11,543 bases of DNA from JBDSGC01 sp046594105 (GTDB lineage: Bacteria > Acidobacteriota > Thermoanaerobaculia > Gp7-AA8). This document shows, piece by piece, positions 7,601 through 11,543 of this stretch (position 1 is its first letter; every line of letters begins with the position of its first letter). The DNA is taken from positions 1 to 11,543 of the forward strand of contig JBKJQB010000196.1 in NCBI GenBank assembly GCA_046594105.1, read 5' to 3'. The notes under the pieces are model-generated. The model saw nothing but the letters and a program-made list of their open reading frames with translations, was not told where the DNA came from and did not search any database. The translations under genes and the position numbers were made by a program.

Positions 7601-8113
7601 TCACAGACGGGCGATGTAGGGGAGGTTGGCGTGGCTGCCGTCGAGCTCCAGACCATAGCCGACGAAGGCGCCGTCATCGACCTTGAACGCGTGGTAGTCG
7701 GCGATCAGGTCGACGGTGCGCATGGCCGGCCGGTCCAGAAGCGCGATCAACTTCAGCGCCGCCGGAGACTTCTGCCTCAATTGGGTGAGCAGGTACGTTT
7801 CGATGATCCCGGTGGAGACGACGTCCTTGAGCAGGTAGACGTGTTTGCCGGAGATGTCGATCCAGTTTAGAAAATCGATCTCCGTGGCCGTAGCGATCTC
7901 GGTGTCGGCGATGTCCCGCACCACATTGATGAACCCGTAGCTGACGCTGCCGGGAATGGAGCGGAGAAGATCGGCCACGAAGCAGGTGGTTCCCCGCAAA
8001 ACGCCGAGCAGAAAAATCTCGCTGTCACCGGCATCCTTTCGCAATTCTCCGCCGAGCTCGTTGACGCGCCGGGCGATGTCCTTAGCGCTGAATGCCTTCT
8101 TCATTTTCTTCAA
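7601..8113 (-). CDS. hpt: Hypoxanthine phosphoribosyltransferase-like protein with altered PRPP motif, 170 aa
   Basis: Bacterial Hpt joins hypoxanthine or guanine to PRPP to make IMP or GMP in purine salvage. Family blocks are visible: FLLGVLRGTTCFVADLLRSI (34-53), SYG (58-60), IDISGKHVYLLKDVVSTGII (85-104), LLDRPAMRTVDLIADY (125-140) and the base-binding C-terminus AFVGYGLELDG with NLPYI. The PRPP loop normally reads (V/E)-D-D/E-I-x-D-T-G; here it is LLKDVVSTG (94-102), so one acidic residue is K96 and the D before T-G is S100. Length is normal. The start may be TTG 8113 (GAGG with a 6-nt spacer) or ATG 8104, giving 167 aa. Either way it overlaps the 3' end of tilS, and tilS-hpt-ftsH is a familiar order. 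Family is sure; catalytic competence is not. Confidence 0.88.
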   Translation of the reverse strand: MKKMKKAFSAKDIARRVNELGGELRKDAGDSEIFLLGVLRGTTCFVADLLRSIPGSVSYGFINVVRDIADTEIATATEIDFLNWIDISGKHVYLLKDVVSTGIIETYLLTQLRQKSPAALKLIALLDRPAMRTVDLIADYHAFKVDDGAFVGYGLELDGSHANLPYIARL

Positions 8114-9425
8114 TGGAAACCTCGTACCGGTCCGCTTCCGTTTCGGCGATTTTGAAGCGCTCCGACACCTCGACCCCCCCCACCCACACGATGGTGTCGT
8201 TCCAGAGCAACAGGGGGATTCGATCGCGGGATCGCGACGCAATTTTACGATCAATGAGCAGCTCTTTCAGTTTCTTTTCGTGGGCGAGCCCCAGCGGCTG
8301 GAAACGGTCGCCATTTCGCCGGTTGCGAACTACGAAGCGGGGGATGGATCCGACAGGCAGCTGAAACCGCTGACGAGGGCCCGGACCGCAAAGCGGACCG
8401 TCGTCGGCATCGCACCGGCGCAGGCTGATGGTGGCGTTGAGCGGCGGCAGGCTCAGCCTCTCGCCCGCGACAATGGCGACCTCAAACGGTTCCGTCCCCT
8501 GCGCACGCTGCCGGAGGACGATCGCGCCATCCTCGCGCACCAGTTCCAGCGAGCGGGTCACCGAGACTCGCCGGAGCCTGTCCAGCGATCGAGCGAGGCG
8601 CTGGAGCCCTGAGGCGGTGCTGGTGCGCGAGTGAGGATCGAGCCGGCGGATGTGCCGGTGAAGCAGTGCCTGGCGCAGGCCGAGGTCCTCCGGGAGAGTC
8701 CGGAAACGAGTGGCATCCGGAAGCACGTCCGCATCTTCGACCTGGTCGAGGATCCGCTGCATCGCCGGCCATTGCGTCGCCGCCTCCTGGCCGAGGGCGA
8801 CCAGGCTGTCGATGGCCTGAGGGCCGAGTGCGCGCAGAGTGGCTCGGATGCGGTTGCGGAGAAATCGCAGGTCGTCATTGGATTTGTCGAACCTGGCCTG
8901 CACGCCCCGATCGGAGAGAAAACGTTCGACTTCCGCCCGCGATACTTCGAGCAAGGGACGGATGACGCCATCGTCCCGGATCGGGTGGATTCCGCGAAGG
9001 GCGCCCAGGCCCCCGCCGGTCAGCAGTCTCATGAGGACGGTCTCGGCCTGATCGTTCCGCTGGTGCGCGGTGGCGACGAACCGCGCTCCGATGGCTTCCC
9101 GCATCTCCAGCAGGCGGGCCCGCCGCACCTCTCGCGCGGCCGCTTCGATCCCTCCTTCCCGGACCGCCTGCGGATCGAGAGTGCCATCGGCGACGAGCAA
9201 CTCAATCCCCTGGTCGGCACACAACTTCCGCACGAATTGCTCGTCTTCGTCTGATTGAGCTCCCCGAAGGTGATGATTGACGTGGCCGGCCACGAGCGAG
9301 GGGTAAGGCAACTCCCGCAGGGCCAGCAGCAGCGCGGTCGAATCGAACCCGCCGGAGACCGCCACGAGCAGCCTGCCGTCGATGGCGTGGCGTTGCAGAA
9401 ACGCCTGCAGCATGTCGAGCATCAC
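8082..9425 (-). CDS. tilS: tRNA(Ile)-lysidine synthetase TilS, 447 aa
   Basis: TilS attaches lysine to C34 of tRNA-Ile(CAU), using ATP, so that the tRNA reads AUA and is charged with isoleucine. The N-type ATP pyrophosphatase loop is AVSGGFDSTALLLALR, with SGGFDS at 24-29. It is followed by HVNHHLRG (48-55), ATAHQRNDQAETVLMRLL (118-135) and GIHPIRDDGVIRPLLEVSRA. The C-terminal TilS domain is present: VRNRRNGDRFQPLG, KKLKELLIDRKI, IPLLLWNDTIVWVGG. Length is as expected. The first codon is GTG 9425 or ATG 9422. No Shine-Dalgarno is seen, but TACGCT lies exactly 6 nt before the GTG. Its 3' end overlaps hpt by 32 bases (23 if hpt starts at ATG). An eight-G run (8174-8181) lies near residue 416. 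Identification is very secure. Confidence 0.96.
   Translation of the reverse strand: MMLDMLQAFLQRHAIDGRLLVAVSGGFDSTALLLALRELPYPSLVAGHVNHHLRGAQSDEDEQFVRKLCADQGIELLVADGTLDPQAVREGGIEAAAREVRRARLLEMREAIGARFVATAHQRNDQAETVLMRLLTGGGLGALRGIHPIRDDGVIRPLLEVSRAEVERFLSDRGVQARFDKSNDDLRFLRNRIRATLRALGPQAIDSLVALGQEAATQWPAMQRILDQVEDADVLPDATRFRTLPEDLGLRQALLHRHIRRLDPHSRTSTASGLQRLARSLDRLRRVSVTRSLELVREDGAIVLRQRAQGTEPFEVAIVAGERLSLPPLNATISLRRCDADDGPLCGPGPRQRFQLPVGSIPRFVVRNRRNGDRFQPLGLAHEKKLKELLIDRKIASRSRDRIPLLLWNDTIVWVGGVEVSERFKIAETEADRYEVSIEENEEGIQR
8120..8123 (-). promoter_or_regulatory. hpt: Shine-Dalgarno GAGG favouring a TTG start for hpt
   Basis: GAGG, spacer TTTCCA (6 nt), TTG 8113, inside the tilS coding end. 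The spacer and flanks are identical to those at the GWxTD gene start. The competing ATG 8104 has no better site. Confidence 0.45.
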
Positions 9426-9431
9426 ACCGGA

Positions 9432-9437
9432 AGCGTA
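9432..9437 (-). promoter_or_regulatory. tilS: Possible -10 hexamer TACGCT for leaderless tilS
   Basis: TACGCT on the minus strand, 6 nt (TCCGGT) before GTG 9425, with no Shine-Dalgarno. Transcription from it would start on the GTG itself or very near the following ATG. The -35 would fall in or beside the opposite gene's promoter and shows no consensus match. Confidence 0.4.
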
Positions 9438-9450
9438 CCCCCAAGCCGCG

Positions 9451-9456
9451 TATCAT
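9451..9456 (+). promoter_or_regulatory. Probable -10 hexamer TATCAT for the pseudopilin gene
   Basis: TATCAT differs by one base from TATAAT and lies exactly 6 nt (GGGGAC) before ATG 9463, which would place the transcription start on the A of the ATG. This favours ATG 9463 and a leaderless message. It shares a 37-bp spacer with the divergent tilS promoter. No -35 consensus is visible. Confidence 0.5.
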
Positions 9457-9462
9457 GGGGAC

Positions 9463-9984
9463 ATGTCGACCGGACAGAGTGTGGGCATGATCCGTCGCAG
9501 AGGGTTCAGTGTCATCGAGCTGTTGATCGCGGTGGGGATCATCGCGATGATCGCGGCGATCGCCATGGGCAACTACTTCAATGCCATCCATCGCTCCAAG
9601 CAGAAGCGGACCATGGCCGACATGCGCTCGGTGGCGGTGGCCTGGGAGTCGCGGGCGGTGGACACCAAGCAGTACAACGCCGCGGGCGCGGCGTTCTCCC
9701 TGCCTGCTGGCTCGGTGAGTTACCAGGAGATGGTGACGATGCTCAGTCCGACCTACATCCGCACCTTGCCGTCGGCAGACGGTTGGGGGTTTCCGATGCA
9801 GTTCCGGGCGGACCAAACGATCGGCGCCGCGACCGCGGCATCCTCGTACGGTCTCCGCTCTCCCGGTCGCGACGGAATCTACTCGGGAACTTACAACGAC
9901 GGGCCGACGACGAATTACGACTGCGACATCGTCTACTCGGGAGGCCAGTTCATGGTCTACCCCGAGGGCGTCCAGCAGAAGTAG
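9463..9984 (+). CDS. Type IV pilin-like / GspG-like pseudopilin, 173 aa
   Basis: The class III signal is clear: a basic leader ending RRRG, then FSVIELLIAVGIIAMIAAIA. Prepilin peptidase would cut after the glycine, and the glutamate at +5 of the mature protein is conserved. The hydrophobic helix would hold the subunit in the inner membrane before assembly. The C-terminal half resembles GspG: IRTLPSADGWGFPMQFRAD (the D-x-WG-x-P block), YGLRSPGRDG, then DIVYSGGQFMVYPEG. ATG 9463 gives a 14-residue leader; ATG 9487 gives the shorter leader MIRRRG and 165 aa. The -10 at 9451 favours the first. It is a lone gene here, with no secretion or pilus assembly genes nearby, so it is either a minor subunit for machinery elsewhere or an orphan. 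Whether it serves type II secretion or type IV pili is not decided. Confidence 0.87.
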   Translation: MSTGQSVGMIRRRGFSVIELLIAVGIIAMIAAIAMGNYFNAIHRSKQKRTMADMRSVAVAWESRAVDTKQYNAAGAAFSLPAGSVSYQEMVTMLSPTYIRTLPSADGWGFPMQFRADQTIGAATAASSYGLRSPGRDGIYSGTYNDGPTTNYDCDIVYSGGQFMVYPEGVQQK

Positions 9985-10028
9985 GGTCCGAGAGAAGCGG
10001 GCAGAAGGTGATCGACCCGATCGTCACC

Positions 10029-10044
10029 CGCGGTCGGTCCCGCG
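10029..10044. terminator. Weak hairpin between the pilin and tRNA genes
   Basis: CGCGG-TCGGTC-CCGCG sits in the 67-bp gap between the converging pilin and tRNA genes. On the minus strand it follows the tRNA; on the plus strand it follows the pilin. Neither side has a U-run after the stem. It is offered only as the best candidate structure in the gap. Confidence 0.25.
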
Positions 10045-10051
10045 AAAACGT

Positions 10052-10128
10052 TGGTGGCGGTGACAGGAGTCGAACCTGTGACCTAGCGCTTATGAGACGC
10101 CCGCTCTAACCATCTGAGCTACACCGCC
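10052..10128 (-). tRNA. tRNA-Met(CAU), elongator more likely than tRNA-Ile2; CCA encoded
   Basis: All arms fold. The acceptor stem is GGCGGTG/CACCGCC, the D arm is GCTC...GAGC, the anticodon arm GGCGT-CTCATAA-GCGCT gives anticodon CAU, and the T arm is ACAGG-TTCGACT-CCTGT. The discriminator is A and CCA is encoded (10052-10054). A first base pair G1-C72 excludes initiator tRNA, which lacks it. The acceptor end GGCGGTG and the body resemble elongator tRNA-Met as I remember it from Bacillus. The anticodon stem GGCG-/-CGCT is instead like E. coli tRNA-Ile2, the substrate of TilS. G4-C69 and G5-C68 are not the C4-G69, C5-G68 pairs that E. coli TilS prefers, so Met is favoured. A perfect TATAAT lies just upstream. 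Confidence 0.93.
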
Positions 10129-10145
10129 ATGAGGATGGGGCCGGG

Positions 10146-10151
10146 ATTATA
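10146..10151 (-). promoter_or_regulatory. Promoter -10 TATAAT of the tRNA gene
   Basis: A perfect TATAAT on the minus strand ends 17 bases before the tRNA 5' end, giving a leader of about 10 nt. The best -35 is only a T-run (TTTTTC) 17 bp upstream, formed by the 3' arm of the hairpin at 10166-10182. On the opposite strand the overlapping bases read TATACT (10148-10153), a possible -10 for the zinc-protein/hemB pair. Confidence 0.65.
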
Positions 10152-10165
10152 CTGAACCCCTCGCC

Positions 10166-10182
10166 TCCGAAAAAATTTCGGA
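10166..10182 (+). promoter_or_regulatory. Perfect hairpin in the leader of the zinc-protein/hemB pair
   Basis: TCCGAAA-AAA-TTTCGGA is a 7-bp perfect stem with a 3-nt loop, ending 8 bases before ATG 10191. If transcription starts near 10160 (from TATACT), the hairpin occupies most of the 5' leader, and its 3' arm contains the only GGA that could act as a Shine-Dalgarno. It could therefore control translation. Alternatively it is simply the T-rich element upstream of the tRNA promoter. Confidence 0.4.
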
Positions 10183-10190
10183 CGTAAATC

Positions 10191-10400
10191 ATGAGCATCA
10201 TTGAAGAACGCGTCTGCCTGCGCTGTGGGATGAGCCCGGAGAAAGAGCCGCTGGAGCGGTGCGTGATCTGCGGCCGCTCCTACTGCACCGACTGCAGCTA
10301 CCGGGCAAGCGGGCGGCGGTTCTGCTCCGCCGAATGCGCTCGCGAATTCTTTTACGGAGACTCGGATGACGACGAAGAACTCGCCACCAGCGAGGAGTGA
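10191..10400 (+). CDS. Small eight-cysteine zinc-binding protein, 69 aa, unknown function
   Basis: I do not recognise a named family. The cysteines are C9-x2-C12, C24-x2-C27, C32-x2-C35 and C45-x3-C49, enough for two zinc sites. The final block RRFCSAECAREFF resembles the FCSxxC end of TRASH/MYND-like and treble-clef zinc fingers. After residue 56 the tail is acidic (DSDDDEELATSEE). There is no signal peptide or membrane segment. The spacing and composition make it a real gene despite its size: the cysteine pattern is too regular for chance and the frame ends just inside hemB. It overlaps hemB by 35 bases in the next frame, so translation of the two is likely coupled. A role with HemB, itself a zinc enzyme, is possible but only inferred from position. 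Confidence 0.8.
   Translation: MSIIEERVCLRCGMSPEKEPLERCVICGRSYCTDCSYRASGRRFCSAECAREFFYGDSDDDEELATSEE
10356..10359 (+). promoter_or_regulatory. hemB: Shine-Dalgarno GGAG for hemB inside the zinc-protein gene
   Basis: GGAG followed by a 6-nt spacer (ACTCGG) and ATG 10366. This supports the upstream start and therefore the 35-bp gene overlap. Confidence 0.65.
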
Positions 10401-11409
10401 CTCCATCACCGCACAGGCTGCCCTCGACCGGCGTCCTCGGCGGCTGCGCAGGACCGATGGCATCCGGGCCATGGTCCGCGAGACCATCGTCCATCCCGAA
10501 GATCTGATCCTGCCGCTGTTCGTGGTCCCGGCGGACCGGCCACGCGTCGAGATCCGCTCCATGCCCGGGGTGTTCCAGAGCCGCGTCCCGGAGGTTGTCG
10601 AGGATTGCCTCCGTGCCTTCGATCTCGGAATCCGTGCGGTGCTCCTCTTCGGACTTCCTTCCAGCAAGGACGCCATCGGTTCCGCCTCGTGGGATCCAGC
10701 CGGTCCCGTGCAATCGGCGATTCAGGCCATCCGTCGGGAGGTTCCCGGCATGACCATCCTGGCCGACGTCTGCCTCTGCGAGTACACGGATCACGGTCAC
10801 TGCGGCGTGATTGTGGACAAGGATGGGGTGAAAGACGTCGACAACGACCAGACCCTGCCGCTGCTGGCGAAACAGGCCGTGTCGTTCGCTGCCGCCGGTG
10901 CCGACTTCGTCGCTCCCTCCGACATGATGGACGGCCGGGTCGGGGCGATCCGGCGCGCACTCGATGACTGCGGGATGCCGGAGGTCGGCATCATGGCGTA
11001 CTCCGCCAAATTCGCCTCCGGGTTCTACGGACCATTCCGGGAAGCGGCCGAGTCGGCCCCGCAGTTCGGCGACCGGCGCAGCTACCAGATGGATCCGGCC
11101 AACCTGCGCGAGGCCCTCCGGGAGATGGAGCTCGACGTCGAGGAAGGGGCGGACGTGATCATGGTCAAGCCGGCGCTCTCCTATCTCGACGTGATCCGCG
11201 CCGCGCGCGAGCGCTTCGACCTGCCCATTGCCGCCTACAACGTCAGCGGCGAGTACTCCATGGTGAAGGCGGCCGCGGAACGCGGATGGATCGACGGCCC
11301 GAGGGTGATGAACGAGATCCTGACATCGATCAAACGCGCCGGAGCGGATCTGATCATCACGTACCACGCGCTGGAGTTCGCCGAGAGCGTTCGCGCGAAC
11401 CGGCGCTGA
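10366..11409 (+). CDS. hemB: Porphobilinogen synthase (delta-aminolevulinic acid dehydratase), 347 aa
   Basis: HemB condenses two 5-aminolevulinate molecules into porphobilinogen, the first pyrrole of haem and related tetrapyrroles, in the cytoplasm. Visible blocks are LRRTDGIRAMVRETIVHPED, LILPLFVV, MPGVFQ, FGLP, and the catalytic zinc cysteines in ILADVCLCEYTDHGHCG (C136, C138, C146). APSDMMDGRVGAIRRALD, YSAKFASGFYGPFREA with K215, and ADVIMVKPALSYLDV with the Schiff-base lysine K268 follow. YNVSGEYSM and the C-terminal GADLIITYHA close it. The cysteine triad marks the zinc-dependent form rather than the magnesium-only aspartate-rich form. ATG 10366 is supported by GGAG 6 nt upstream, inside the preceding zinc-protein gene. 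The extra N-terminal residues before about 25 are variable in the family. All catalytic residues are present. Confidence 0.97.
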   Translation: MTTKNSPPARSDSITAQAALDRRPRRLRRTDGIRAMVRETIVHPEDLILPLFVVPADRPRVEIRSMPGVFQSRVPEVVEDCLRAFDLGIRAVLLFGLPSSKDAIGSASWDPAGPVQSAIQAIRREVPGMTILADVCLCEYTDHGHCGVIVDKDGVKDVDNDQTLPLLAKQAVSFAAAGADFVAPSDMMDGRVGAIRRALDDCGMPEVGIMAYSAKFASGFYGPFREAAESAPQFGDRRSYQMDPANLREALREMELDVEEGADVIMVKPALSYLDVIRAARERFDLPIAAYNVSGEYSMVKAAAERGWIDGPRVMNEILTSIKRAGADLIITYHALEFAESVRANRR

Positions 11410-11543
11410 CGCTCCCTCGAGCGAGGCCGGCACGGCCGGCGGCGCTGGTTGCCCAAGGCTCCTCCAAGATCACGCTCCAAGAAGTTCTGCCGCGCAGGCT
11501 CCTAGCGGTCCACGGCATCCCCGAAGCGAGGGTAGGAGACGCG
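11410..11543. other. Stretch after hemB: two hairpins, no supported gene
   Basis: Just past the hemB stop are CCTCG-AG-CGAGG (11415-11426) and GCCGGC-ACG-GCCGGC (11426-11440), which share bases and may form alternative structures. They could end hemB transcription, but there is no U-run. On the minus strand the last 39 bases are an open frame (13 codons, RVSYPRFGDAVDR) ending at TAG 11502-11504. This could be the end of a gene entering from the right, but it is too short to assign. Confidence 0.4.

Noticed and set aside
10148..10153. TATACT as a firm promoter for the zinc protein and hemB
   Set aside because: No -35 is present at 16-18 bp and it overlaps a better, perfect TATAAT on the other strand. 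It is kept only as a possibility within the divergent-region finding.
10198..11433. A 411-codon minus-strand open frame opposite hemB and the zinc protein
   Set aside because: hemB is certain on the plus strand; this frame has no signal, motif or start context and includes the antisense of the cysteine-rich gene.

Overview
The window is a compact, GC-rich bacterial chromosome segment. The best guess for the host is an acidobacterium or a relative. This is inferred from a secreted GWxTD-type protein (a family I know mainly from Acidobacteriota), the tilS-hpt-ftsH gene order, a lone GspG-like pseudopilin and the general protein style; no 16S or other decisive marker is present.

Layout. From the left edge to about 9425 every recognised gene is on the minus strand. 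Read in the direction of transcription (right to left) they are: tilS (tRNA-Ile lysidine synthetase), hpt (purine phosphoribosyltransferase, overlapping the end of tilS), ftsH (membrane AAA+ zinc protease), a secreted metal-dependent amidohydrolase, ansA (type I L-asparaginase), a secreted GWxTD-domain protein, a small SnoaL/NTF2-like lipoprotein, the toxin-antitoxin pair hicB-hicA, and the first 108 codons of radA, which runs off the left edge. To the right of tilS, and divergent from it across only 37 bp, is a type II secretion/type IV pilin-like pseudopilin. Then come a minus-strand tRNA with a CAU anticodon and encoded CCA, and a plus-strand pair: a 69-residue eight-cysteine zinc-binding protein whose end overlaps the start of hemB (porphobilinogen synthase). 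The last 134 bases hold no gene I can support.

How the genes fit together. This is mostly housekeeping: tRNA modification, purine salvage, membrane proteolysis, recombination and haem synthesis. The amidohydrolase and asparaginase form a probable two-gene peptide/amide catabolism operon (21 bp apart). hicBA is the only accessory-type module. No gap between genes exceeds about 210 bases.

Non-coding structure. A family of GCCGGCA-loop-TGCCGGC hairpins sits in two intergenic gaps (2796-2837 and 5390-5413). Genes fall into two start classes. One has GGAG/GGAGG exactly 6 nt before ATG or TTG (lipoprotein, GWxTD protein, ftsH, hemB; hpt with GAGG). The other has no Shine-Dalgarno but a TANNNT hexamer 6-8 nt before the start (pilin, tilS, radA, hicB, possibly the amidohydrolase), as expected for leaderless transcripts.

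I did not find a convincing undescribed multi-gene system. The items most worth a second look are the start-site dichotomy, the altered PRPP-binding motif of the hpt product, the altered GWxTD signature, the hairpin repeats, and the overlapping zinc-protein/hemB pair with its hairpin leader.
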